Assembly: GCA_024400295.1 (NCBI GenBank)
Contig: JAKSNA010000005.1
Span: 1-64,000, forward strand
DNA from: Bacteroidales bacterium
GTDB lineage: Bacteria; Bacteroidota; Bacteroidia; Bacteroidales; F082
DNA: 64,000 bases
Reading direction: 5' to 3'
Shown: positions 53,103 through 60,190 of the stretch, piece by piece
Layout of the letters: each line of letters begins with the position of its first letter
Numbering within the stretch: the stretch's first letter is position 1
The notes under the pieces: model-generated
Seen by the model: the letters and a program-made list of their open reading frames with translations, nothing else
Told to the model about the DNA's origin: nothing
Databases searched by the model: none
Translations under genes and position numbers: made by a program

Positions 53103-54425
53103 ATGGGACTTTTAATCGGAATGGGTCAAACGACCCCACAATTCCCATACGACTACTATTACGGTGTCGAATGGGACGTTACGGTGTCCAATACCAACAA
53201 AACACGTATTGGCAAACCTCAACTGCATGTTGACTTGCCGTGTCAGAATCAGATGCGCCGCTGCATACAGAATGATGACGGTACTGTCAACTACTACCTG
53301 CACGCCAATGATTCAACCAAAAGAGACAACGGTGCAGCAGCCGCCCTTGACGGCACGGACGGTCAGTTTATGGTTGAGTTGCCGGACGTGTACATGCGCT
53401 TTGAAATGGATGGCAGCAAACGCCGTGCATTGATGTCACCACAACCGTTGCCGGGCTTCATCAAATGGAGCAAAGACTACGTATCGGCTGTTGAGGCAAC
53501 CGTTGACCGCACCAACAGCAAACTCGCCGCTGTTGTCAACGAGACGGCTCAATACCGTGGCGGCGGCAACCATTCAGCGTGGGATGAGTTGGATAAGAGC
53601 GAACTGGGTATGCCTGCAACCGAAATTAGCCTTACCAATTTTAGAAATTTGGCACGTGCAAGAAATTCAAGCGACACTGACAAACGCTGGAACTGCAACA
53701 CCTACCAAATTCACAGAAAGCTGTCTTGGCTTTACACAATTGAGTACGCCAACAGCAACTGTCAGTTGGCATTCAACGCCCAATTGACCGAAGACGGTTA
53801 TCATCAGGGCGGTTTAGGCAGTGGCGTTACAACTGTTTCGAGCGGTGACTGGAACACCTTTAACGGCTATCATCCGCTGGTCAAATGCGGTGCGACTGTC
53901 AGTTTGGGCAACCACACAGGCGTTATCAGCTACAGCTTGCCAGCATCGTTTGGCAGCGGTTATGTGAGCGTCAGCGTACCATCGTACAGAGGTGTTGAAA
54001 ATCCATTCGGTCACATTTGGAAATGGACTGATGGCGCATTGTGCGCTATTGAGAGCGGTGCAGAGGGACTGTCAAAGTTCTATGTCTGCGACACACCGTC
54101 CAAGTTCTCAAGCAGCATCACATCAGACTATGAGTACCGTGGAAACTTGCCACGTTCAAGCGGTTATGTGAAATCGCTGATTTTGGGTGAATATGGAGAG
54201 ATAATGCCGTTGGAAATTGGTGCAGGTAGCACCACCTACTTCAGTGATTATTTCTACACAGATATTCCATCCAGCGGTACAGCCACACGTGGGGTTCTTT
54301 TCGGCGGTAATGCGCATTTTGGTGCGAATGCGGGCTTCGTGTCTGCGTATACGAATAACTCGCCGTCGACTACGTATGCGTCTATCGGTTCTCGGCTTTG
54401 CTTTAGCGCAATCGAGGCGGCATAG
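53103..54425 (+). CDS. DGR target protein, probable receptor-binding tail protein (contains VR1)
   Basis: The 440-residue protein MGLLIGMGQTTPQFPYDYYY... ends with a C-type-lectin-like region typical of DGR targets such as Mtd. Residues ~396-434 are encoded by VR1 (RGVLFGGNAHFGANAGF...IGSRLCF). Before it is the segment PLEIGAGSTTYFSDYFYTD and, further upstream, FGHIWKWTDGALCAIESGAEG, a formylglycine-enzyme/CLec-like pattern. It lies at the tail-gene end directly upstream of the template repeat and reverse transcriptase, so it is the likely surface ligand whose binding face is varied. Confidence 0.88.
   Translation: MGLLIGMGQTTPQFPYDYYYGVEWDVTVSNTNKTRIGKPQLHVDLPCQNQMRRCIQNDDGTVNYYLHANDSTKRDNGAAAALDGTDGQFMVELPDVYMRFEMDGSKRRALMSPQPLPGFIKWSKDYVSAVEATVDRTNSKLAAVVNETAQYRGGGNHSAWDELDKSELGMPATEISLTNFRNLARARNSSDTDKRWNCNTYQIHRKLSWLYTIEYANSNCQLAFNAQLTEDGYHQGGLGSGVTTVSSGDWNTFNGYHPLVKCGATVSLGNHTGVISYSLPASFGSGYVSVSVPSYRGVENPFGHIWKWTDGALCAIESGAEGLSKFYVCDTPSKFSSSITSDYEYRGNLPRSSGYVKSLILGEYGEIMPLEIGAGSTTYFSDYFYTDIPSSGTATRGVLFGGNAHFGANAGFVSAYTNNSPSTTYASIGSRLCFSAIEAA
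54289..54403 (+). repeat. DGR variable repeat VR1
   Basis: Aligned without gaps to the template (offset 205) the 115 bases differ at 13 of 28 template adenines and nowhere else. Codons such as AAT AAT in the template read CAT TTT here. The 3' end carries CGGTTCTCGGCTTTGCT as in VR2. Confidence 0.95.
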
Positions 54426-54430
54426 CCGCC
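54416..54430 (+). other. GC-rich hairpin downstream of VR1
   Basis: GGCGGC (54416-54421), loop ATA, GCCGCC (54425-54430) form a perfect 6-bp stem 12 bases after VR1, overlapping the stop codon. DNA hairpins at this place assist retrohoming in the Bordetella DGR. Confidence 0.6.
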
Positions 54431-54493
54431 CAAATCGAAAGTAGGGTCTATAAAACAAAGTAATTATGAGGTTTAAAAAGGCGGTTCACCAAG

Positions 54494-54608
54494 GTGGGGT
54501 TCTTTTCAGCGGTAATGCGAATAATGGTGCGAATGCAGGCTTCGTGTATGCGAATACGAATAACTCGCCGTCGAATACGAATGCGAATATCGGTTCTCAG
54601 CTATGCTT
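54494..54608 (+). repeat. DGR template repeat (TR)
   Basis: The 115-base template lies between VR1 and the reverse transcriptase. It has 28 adenines, most in 11 AAT/AAC codons separated by adenine-free GCG, GGT, TCG and CCG codons, so that adenine mutagenesis changes chosen residues only. It carries CGGTTCTCAGCTATGCT at its 3' end (IMH*-like). A short frame from 54466 to 54657 would translate it in the same phase as the repeats, but I treat it as non-coding RNA. Confidence 0.95.
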
Positions 54609-54756
54609 AAATATAGTTATGGTGAAAGCCTTGCCACAAAAGCGGTTCGCCGCATGACTTGGGCAACCAAGGGCAAAAAATAACATAAGTAAAACGGTTT
54701 TGGTAGGAGAAATCCGAAGAATCCTAATATACAAGCAAACGTGTTATATTGACACA
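54609..54756 (+). ncRNA. DGR RNA spacer with UUCG hairpin and phage dyad
   Basis: The region between TR and the reverse transcriptase start should be part of the DGR RNA that primes cDNA synthesis. It contains GCGG-TTCG-CCGC (54642-54653), a stem closed by a UUCG tetraloop, and the dyad CGTGTTATATTGACACA (54740-54756) just before the start codon. Exact RNA ends are unknown. Confidence 0.5.
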
Positions 54757-54758
54757 AA

Positions 54759-55820
54759 ATGAAAAGGATTGGCAATTTATATGACAAAATAATAAGTGTT
54801 GAAAACCTGACACTTGCCGATGATAAGGCACGCAAAGGCAAAATCAACACTTATGGTGTCATCGTGCATGACAGACATCGTACAGCCAACATTAGGAAGC
54901 TGCATGATGATTTGGAAAAATGCCAATACAAGACCTCTGATTATCAGGTTAAAAAGATTTTTGACCCGAAAGAACGAGACGTTTACAAACTTCCCTACTA
55001 TCCTGACAGGATATTGCATCATGCGGTGATGAATATCCTTGAGCCAATTTGGGTGTCCATTTTCACAGCCGACACCTATTCCTGCATCAAAGACCGTGGC
55101 ATACATGCATGTGCGCAAAATTTGAAGTGGGTATTGGAGCATGACCCTGAAGGCACAAAATATTGCCTTAAAATCGACATTCGCAAGTTCTATCAGTCAA
55201 TCGACCATGATATACTCAAAGCGATTATAAGGCGTAAAATCAAGTGCAAGAAAACGTTGGCATTACTTGACGGCATAATTGATTCCGTTGAACAAGGCGT
55301 GCCAATCGGCAATTATCTGTCACAATATTTTGCCAACCTGTACCTCACCTATTTCGACCACTGGTTAAAAGAGGTCAAGGGTGTCAAATATTACTTCAGG
55401 TACGCTGATGACATTGTAATCCTGTCAGACAACAAACTGCAACTGCATGAGTTGCTGGTTGAAATGCGTGCTTATCTGCGAGACAACTTGAAACTCAAAG
55501 TCAAGCCCAATTATCAGGTATTTCCTGTTGATGCACGTGGCATTGATTTTGTCGGTTACGTCTTCAAGCACACTCACACAGTTTTGAGAAAACGAATCAA
55601 GAAAGCACTTTGCCGCCGGGTGGCAAAGTTGAACAAACGCAAAAAGACACCATCCATGATGACTTACAAGAAAAACATTGCAAGCTGGTGGGGTTGGTGC
55701 AAGTATTGCAATTCAGTCAATTTAACTAACAAACTCTTTAAATCAATTCCGTATGAACTTAAATTCGATAGAGCCAAACGCCCATTACGACATGGCGCAC
55801 GGCAAACCAAAGCAGCTTGA
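54759..55820 (+). CDS. DGR reverse transcriptase
   Basis: The 353-residue enzyme has KIDIRKFYQSIDH (catalytic Asp140), QGVPIGNYLSQYFANLYL (179-196) and RYADDIVIL with catalytic YADD (215-218). The IGxxxSQ motif is the hallmark of DGR enzymes; group II intron and retroviral enzymes have SP there. There is no maturase or endonuclease domain. It copies the template RNA with errors at adenines, and the cDNA replaces the variable repeats. No gene resembling the accessory protein Avd is beside it. The last 68 bases overlap the next gene. Confidence 0.95.
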   Translation: MKRIGNLYDKIISVENLTLADDKARKGKINTYGVIVHDRHRTANIRKLHDDLEKCQYKTSDYQVKKIFDPKERDVYKLPYYPDRILHHAVMNILEPIWVSIFTADTYSCIKDRGIHACAQNLKWVLEHDPEGTKYCLKIDIRKFYQSIDHDILKAIIRRKIKCKKTLALLDGIIDSVEQGVPIGNYLSQYFANLYLTYFDHWLKEVKGVKYYFRYADDIVILSDNKLQLHELLVEMRAYLRDNLKLKVKPNYQVFPVDARGIDFVGYVFKHTHTVLRKRIKKALCRRVAKLNKRKKTPSMMTYKKNIASWWGWCKYCNSVNLTNKLFKSIPYELKFDRAKRPLRHGARQTKAA

Positions 55821-56139
55821 ACATGACAACGACGGCTCAAGCATTTTCCGTTTCAATATCGAGCCTGAAATGGCAATCCCTGAAGGCGGCACTGAAGAAG
55901 TGCAGGTCGGCTGGAAATGCGTTGAGGTGAGATTTTGGGGTGAAAGCACCAAAAAGAACATCAAAAAGGCGGTCATCCGTAACTTTTACGATGAGACAGC
56001 CGAATTTGATTTGGTCAACTCCTACAACAAACACGTGCTTCACATCGCCGAAAGTGAACAGGCTGTTGCTGACTATGCAGAATTTCTGCAATTCACTGAA
56101 GATTTGGATGCTTTGATTACTAACGTATTAAACGGTTAG
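55753..56139 (+). CDS. Unrecognised protein overlapping the reverse transcriptase gene
   Basis: The 128-residue protein MNLNSIEPNAHYDMAHGKPK... is acidic, with VQVGWKCVEVRFWGESTKKNIKKAVI in the middle and a helical end. A later start (MAHGK, 55792) would reduce the overlap. It is not basic and not a four-helix protein, so it is not a good Avd candidate. Similar genes follow tail genes in other Bacteroidales phages. Confidence 0.6.
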   Translation: MNLNSIEPNAHYDMAHGKPKQLEHDNDGSSIFRFNIEPEMAIPEGGTEEVQVGWKCVEVRFWGESTKKNIKKAVIRNFYDETAEFDLVNSYNKHVLHIAESEQAVADYAEFLQFTEDLDALITNVLNG

Positions 56140-56141
56140 TT

Positions 56142-56552
56142 ATGAGATTTAGCGATATTGGAATCAAGTCTAATGCGATTGTTGGCAAAAAGATTGAAAT
56201 TGAAGAGCTTTTCAACAAACGCATTCTGATTGAAAAAGTTTTGTTAGCTCCGACCAAATATCCGGGTAAGAACCAGTCGGGGTTACGAATGCAGATGCAG
56301 ATTGTTTTAGCCACTTTCAACGAAAACTGCGATGCCAACGGCGACTACTTCACCAAAGACAATGAAGGCGTTGCCATCGGTGAAAGGCGGTCATGCTTCA
56401 CGGGTTCTGACATTCTCATTGATGAGATACAGAGAGCTGAAAGCCAAGTCGCAGAAATCAACAAGAGCTTGAAAGACGGCGAGAAACCACAAACTTTGTT
56501 TCCAATTGACACTACTATTGTTAAAACAGGCAAATGTTTTCAGTTTAAATAG
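56142..56552 (+). CDS. Unrecognised 136-residue phage protein
   Basis: The protein MRFSDIGIKSNAIVGKKIEI... has a beta-rich layout like an OB fold (LIEKVLLAPTKYPGKNQSGLRMQMQIVLATFNE) and a helical insert (IDEIQRAESQVAEINKSLKDG). It may bind single-stranded nucleic acid. It lies between the DGR and lysis genes, 2 bases after the previous stop. Confidence 0.55.
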   Translation: MRFSDIGIKSNAIVGKKIEIEELFNKRILIEKVLLAPTKYPGKNQSGLRMQMQIVLATFNENCDANGDYFTKDNEGVAIGERRSCFTGSDILIDEIQRAESQVAEINKSLKDGEKPQTLFPIDTTIVKTGKCFQFK

Positions 56553-56578
56553 TTAATAAACACAAAGGAGGTAAACAA

Positions 56579-57034
56579 ATGAAAACGATAGCAACTTATG
56601 TTCTTTTCGTCATCTTTCTTTTGTACTTTTCGGCTTTGGTCTGCATCTTTGCGGATTTGCGTGCTGGTGTCAGAAAAGCCAAAAAGAACGGCATTTATCG
56701 GTCATCGTTTAAATACCGTAAAACGGTCAAGAAAATTGGCGAGTATTACAACATGATGCTTATCCTTACGGTCATTGACGCTATCCAAATGGCGTTAATC
56801 TACATTATCGGCTTACAGACAACATGGACATTACCTTTCATCCCATTATTCACTGCGATAGGCGCATTTGTCGTGGCTTACATCGAATTGAAGTCAGTGC
56901 GTGAAAAACAGTCTGAAAAGGATAAGGCGAGAATGGATAATGCTGTTGACACGCTGATTAAATTACTGAAGAACCCGGATAACAGGGAAATGGCAATTGC
57001 TGTAATGGAACAATTAAAAACGGACAAAGAATGA
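56579..57034 (+). CDS. Holin-like membrane protein
   Basis: The 151-residue protein has an N-terminal membrane segment (IATYVLFVIFLLYFSALVCIF), a basic loop, two more hydrophobic stretches (MMLILTVIDAIQMALIYIIGL; FIPLFTAIGAFVVAYIEL) and a charged helical tail. This matches the Bacteroidetes phage holin family. AGGAGG (56569-56574) is an unusually strong ribosome site for this order and supports this start. Confidence 0.75.
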   Translation: MKTIATYVLFVIFLLYFSALVCIFADLRAGVRKAKKNGIYRSSFKYRKTVKKIGEYYNMMLILTVIDAIQMALIYIIGLQTTWTLPFIPLFTAIGAFVVAYIELKSVREKQSEKDKARMDNAVDTLIKLLKNPDNREMAIAVMEQLKTDKE

Positions 57035-57459
57035 AAATGCTATTGAAACGCCGTTTTTTAGGCGACAACTACACAATCGGCACGTTGTATATTGACGGCA
57101 TCCGCTTTTGTGACACCTTGGAAGACAAAAACAGGGATGTGAACAAAAACGGCAAGTTTGACAAAGGCGAAAAGAAGGTGCAGGGTGAAACCTGCATCCC
57201 TTATGGCACATACAAGGTCACACTGAATCTGTCACCACGTTTCAAAAGACCTTTGCCACGCCTTATGGATGTGCCTGATTTTGATGGTGTCCTAATCCAT
57301 CGTGGAAACACGGCAAAGGACACACAGGGCTGCATACTTGTAGGCGAGAACAAAGTAAAAGGCAAGGTTATCAACTCAACCCCTTACGAAGTCGAGCTGG
57401 TACGCAGGTGTGCGGATGCTATAGCTAACCATCAGGAAATTACAATTGAGATAGTATGA
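57031..57459 (+). CDS. DUF5675 protein, putative lysis enzyme
   Basis: The 142-residue protein MKMLLKRRFLGDNYTIGTLY... has the DUF5675 pattern FCDTLEDKNRDVNKNGKFDKGEKKVQGETCIPYGTYKV and GVLIHRGNTAKDTQGCILVG, with the His...Cys pair reminiscent of L,D-transpeptidase-fold enzymes. It lies between holin and spanin-like genes and overlaps both, so it probably acts on the cell wall. No other lysin is visible, which makes it the best endolysin candidate. Confidence 0.7.
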   Translation: MKMLLKRRFLGDNYTIGTLYIDGIRFCDTLEDKNRDVNKNGKFDKGEKKVQGETCIPYGTYKVTLNLSPRFKRPLPRLMDVPDFDGVLIHRGNTAKDTQGCILVGENKVKGKVINSTPYEVELVRRCADAIANHQEITIEIV

Positions 57460-58019
57460 AAAGATTTCTGATTATCGCATTGTGTCTGTTGCTTACAGCA
57501 TGTGTGAGCAAAAAAAAGATTACGCAGGAAACCCACGTGTCAGATAGCATTGCAAGTGCAATGCAGATGCATTCGGAAATAGAAAGCACTTTGAATGAAC
57601 ACACAGGCGAGCAAACGCAGGTGATTGTCACAGAAATTGATTTTTTTGAGCCGAACCCATCAGACACGTCAACCACTGCTAACAGTCAGGTCAATATCAC
57701 CATATCGCCAAGCGGTGAAATCAGCGGTTCTACCAAAGGCATCAAAAGCATCAAACAGATAACCACTGTCACCCAAACGGAACAGACAACGGAAATCCAT
57801 GAAAGCACCGTCCAAGACACGATTGCAAGCGTTGTGGCGACATCGCAGGCTGATATGGAGACACATACTAAAAAGAAATCAAACACTTTTCAATATCAAT
57901 TGCCATTCCTGGTACTGGGAGTTGTTATTATCGGCTTGTTATACCTGAAACGAAAGCCAATAATCGACTTCATCAAAAAAATCCTCATTGGGATTGTCAA
58001 GGTCATCACCAAAGAATGA
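57456..58019 (+). CDS. Lipoprotein with C-terminal membrane segment, u-spanin-like
   Basis: The 187-residue protein has a lipoprotein signal with lipobox (MKRFLIIALCLLLTACVSKK; Cys at 16), a Ser/Thr-rich beta-type middle with TQTEQTTEIHEST, and a C-terminal membrane segment (LPFLVLGVVIIGLLYL) plus a basic helical tail. An outer-membrane lipid anchor and inner-membrane anchor on one chain is the plan of unimolecular spanins, which fuse the membranes in the last lysis step. It is the last gene of the prophage. Confidence 0.7.
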   Translation: MKRFLIIALCLLLTACVSKKKITQETHVSDSIASAMQMHSEIESTLNEHTGEQTQVIVTEIDFFEPNPSDTSTTANSQVNITISPSGEISGSTKGIKSIKQITTVTQTEQTTEIHESTVQDTIASVVATSQADMETHTKKKSNTFQYQLPFLVLGVVIIGLLYLKRKPIIDFIKKILIGIVKVITKE

Positions 58020-58036
58020 CGCAGGCATCATTAACG

Positions 58037-58073
58037 AAAAAAGCCCAAAATCGAGTTGATTTTTGGGCTTTTT
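58037..58073. terminator. Terminator at the right end of the prophage
   Basis: A-run plus GCCCAAAA (58043-58050), a 10-base loop, TTTTGGGC (58061-58068) and T-run form a strong stem that works on both strands. It isolates the late phage operon from the host tRNA genes. Confidence 0.9.
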
Positions 58074-58084
58074 GTGTTCAAAAT

Positions 58085-58092
58085 CGTGTACA
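58085..58092. repeat. CGTGTACA arm-type site inside attR
   Basis: The motif matches the three copies at 6815-6851 and lies 33 bases before the attR core, as expected for an integrase arm site on the other side. Confidence 0.55.
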
Positions 58093-58125
58093 ATTCACAC
58101 AACACACTGATTTTCAATGGTATTT

Positions 58126-58138
58126 GCGGAGAGAAAGG
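58126..58138. other. attR core in tRNA-Ser 3' end
   Basis: GCGGAGAGAAAGG is identical to 6694-6706. It covers the discriminator base and acceptor stem of the tRNA, which remains intact on this side. Confidence 0.85.
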
Positions 58139-58212
58139 GATTCGAACCCTTGGAACGCAATGCGTTCAACGGTTTTCGAGACCGCCCCGATCGACCACTC
58201 CGGCATCTCTCC
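58127..58212 (-). tRNA. tRNA-Ser (CGA)
   Basis: The minus-strand 86-nt molecule has acceptor arms GGAGAGA/TCTCTCC, discriminator G, a D arm, anticodon loop TCTCGAAA with CGA, a long class II variable arm (GAACGCATTGCGTTC) and GGTTCGAATCC in the T loop. CCA is not encoded. It is the integration target; its 3' end is the attR core. Confidence 0.93.
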
Positions 58213-58266
58213 AACGCTTTACTTCTACAGAACGAAAGCAACCCATCTTTGAGTTGCTTTCCTCAG

Positions 58267-58351
58267 CGGAGACAGAGGGATTCGAACCCCCGATACATTT
58301 CTGTATAACGGTTTTCAAGACCGCCGCGATCGACCGCTCTGCCATATCTCC
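58267..58351 (-). tRNA. tRNA-Ser (UGA)
   Basis: The minus-strand 85-nt molecule has acceptor arms GGAGATA/TGTCTCC (one G-T pair), discriminator G, anticodon TGA in CTTGAAA, a long variable arm (TACAGAAATGTA) and GGTTCGAATCC. CCA is not encoded. It lies upstream of tRNA-Ser(CGA), so the pair is probably cotranscribed toward the prophage. Confidence 0.93.
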
Positions 58352-58453
58352 GCTGCAAAAATACAAAAGTTTTCAATGCAACAACTTTTTTTTGAAAATT
58401 TTTTCTTAACCTCCTTCTTTTCTCAAAAATTATGACTATCTTTGCCATCAGAA

Positions 58454-60052
58454 ATGAACAGAATATCCTCACATATCATCTGCATCGCATTGTTTATCAT
58501 CGCATTGGGCTTTTCACACTGCAGCAGCCCCGCCATGCCTGATGACATGCAAAATTTTAATAAAAACATTCAAAAAAACAATGAATTTCTCGAAGATTTA
58601 GCTCATTTGGCCGACAGTTGCACTCCAAAATACACCCAAAATTACGCTTTTTTTGAAAAAAAATCAGAAATATATTACCAAAAAGGTCTGAATAACGCCA
58701 TGAAACCTGAGCTTCTGACAGCAGCAAATGACTATTTCAAGGCACTCGAAGCGGAAGAAGAAGCCATTTCAATAAAAGGTGACGCCACCAACGATGACTT
58801 CCACTGCCTCGGACAGATATACGAAAGCATCGGCGACCTTTACAGCAAAGTCAACAGCGTGAAAGCTGCATCGTTTTTCTACAACAACTCCCTCACCCAA
58901 TTCGAGAACGCAAGCCGTCAGCATGAAGTAATCGACGTGCTGCTGAAAACAGGCGACCTGTACCAAACAAGCCACATATCAAACATCGCCCTGCTCAACT
59001 ACGAGACCGCCGAGGGACGCAAGAACCTCACAGAAACACAAATCAACGACATTCTCATCAGGAAAGGCATTGCACTTTACGACATATCCGACTACAAAAC
59101 AGCTGATTCAATATATGGAATAATATCGCAAAAATCCTTACAAAGCATTGAATACCATTATTTTACAGCCTATCATTTTTACACAACTAATAATTTCAAA
59201 GAAGCACTGCCGCACCTTAAATTCTGTTTTGACAACGGCAATCAAAACATGAAACTGACCGTGGCAGAGATGCTCGCTGACGTGTATTTCAACCTCGGTG
59301 ACCGTAACAACGAATTTGTATATGCCCAATTTCAGGCGAAAGCCACATCATCGGAAGCACGACTGACTCCGCTAAGACTTGAACTCGAAACGCTTTACGA
59401 CAAGTTCACCGAAGAAAACATTAACAAGAAACAGGATGAGACCGCCCTGCTTTCAAACATACAATGGGTCGTGCTTGCCGTCACATTGCTTATATTAATA
59501 TGTGTCGCCGTCGCCTATCTGATTTTAAGGAAAAAGAACCTCGAAAGCCATAAAGTCATTGAAGACAAAGTAAAAATCATTGATGATAAAGAAAAGATAA
59601 TCAATGAGATAACCCATAAACTTGAGGTCACGCAGCAGCCGGCGGCAACAGCGCGTTCCTTTGACGATGACTTCAAAGTCTTTGCCGAGACAAAGATTTT
59701 CAAAGAGATAAAAAACTCGCTCGAAGGCAAGACTATCATGACCAAGACCGTCGGCGACTACCCGCGTCTCGCACTATCGAAAGCGAAAATCGTGACACTC
59801 ACCGCCAAATTCAACGAGTGCTTCCCGAACCTCATCCACACCATCGTCGGACTTCATCCCGGTCTCACACCTAACGACATCCGTTATATCATCCTCGCTA
59901 TCATGGGGTTTTCAAGCCTGGAAATAGCCGTGCTCCTGCAACTTACGTATAGCTCCACAAACAAAAGAAGCAACCACATCAAGTCGGTTTTCGGTACCGA
60001 TGAAGCCATCGAACACTTTTTACCAAATTATCTGCGTTCCATCAGCTACTGA
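58454..60052 (+). CDS. TPR membrane protein with HTH-like C-terminal domain
   Basis: The 532-residue protein starts MNRISSHIICIALFIIALGF with a lipoprotein-like FSHCSS. TPR-like helices cover ~80-300, a membrane segment near 341-361 (WVVLAVTLLILICVAVAYLIL) is followed by a coiled coil, and the last ~100 residues (GLTPNDIRYIILAIMGFSSLEIAVLLQLTYSSTNKRSNHIK) form a LuxR-like helix-turn-helix. This is a common Bacteroidales regulator plan: an external sensor and internal DNA-binding part. A -7 box TATCTTTG lies at 58437-58444, 10 bases before the start. Confidence 0.8.
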   Translation: MNRISSHIICIALFIIALGFSHCSSPAMPDDMQNFNKNIQKNNEFLEDLAHLADSCTPKYTQNYAFFEKKSEIYYQKGLNNAMKPELLTAANDYFKALEAEEEAISIKGDATNDDFHCLGQIYESIGDLYSKVNSVKAASFFYNNSLTQFENASRQHEVIDVLLKTGDLYQTSHISNIALLNYETAEGRKNLTETQINDILIRKGIALYDISDYKTADSIYGIISQKSLQSIEYHYFTAYHFYTTNNFKEALPHLKFCFDNGNQNMKLTVAEMLADVYFNLGDRNNEFVYAQFQAKATSSEARLTPLRLELETLYDKFTEENINKKQDETALLSNIQWVVLAVTLLILICVAVAYLILRKKNLESHKVIEDKVKIIDDKEKIINEITHKLEVTQQPAATARSFDDDFKVFAETKIFKEIKNSLEGKTIMTKTVGDYPRLALSKAKIVTLTAKFNECFPNLIHTIVGLHPGLTPNDIRYIILAIMGFSSLEIAVLLQLTYSSTNKRSNHIKSVFGTDEAIEHFLPNYLRSISY

Positions 60053-60136
60053 TTTTTCAGACATATAAACTACTTTATATCAATAATTTACAAGGATTTC
60101 TTCCATATATTTCAATAAAATACAGCGACAAAACAC

Positions 60137-60167
60137 TTGACAAAATTTTTGTTGCGACGTACTTTTG
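60137..60167 (+). promoter_or_regulatory. Promoter of the GWxTD gene
   Basis: TTG (60137-60139), 20 bases, TACTTTTG (60160-60167): a full match to the Bacteroidetes consensus, 24 bases before the start codon. Confidence 0.75.
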
Positions 60168-60190
60168 CAGCCGAAACAACAAAAATTTGA

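Larger units (their letters stand above)
6694..58138. mobile_element. Complete Bacteroidales siphovirus-type prophage (~51.4 kb)
   Basis: The ends are a 13-bp direct repeat, GCGGAGAGAAAGG, at 6694-6706 and 58126-58138; the right copy is the 3' end of tRNA-Ser. Integrase lies at the left end and the lysis genes at the right. All expected modules are present: integrase, repressors, recombination and replication, terminases, portal, capsid, tail, tape measure, holin and spanin. A long tape measure, a tail tube and no recognised sheath suggest a siphovirus. The only damaged phage gene I see is a BRO-N gene in an accessory block. Induction ability cannot be judged from sequence alone. Confidence 0.92.

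Noticed and set aside
54466-54657. A 63-residue protein spanning the template repeat
   Set aside because: It is in the same phase as the repeats, but its content is explained by the template itself and the flanks show no protein features; best read as part of the DGR RNA.
54759-55820. Group II intron or retron reverse transcriptase
   Set aside because: There is no maturase or endonuclease domain, the motif is IGxxxSQ rather than SP, and the adjacent template and variable repeats prove a DGR.
55753-56139. Avd accessory protein of the DGR
   Set aside because: The sequence is acidic and mixed alpha/beta, not a small basic four-helix bundle.
58267-58351. Second tRNA-Ser as the prophage attachment site
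   Set aside because: Its 3' end has mismatches to the 13-bp core at 6694 and lies outside the arm-site motif; the first tRNA matches exactly.
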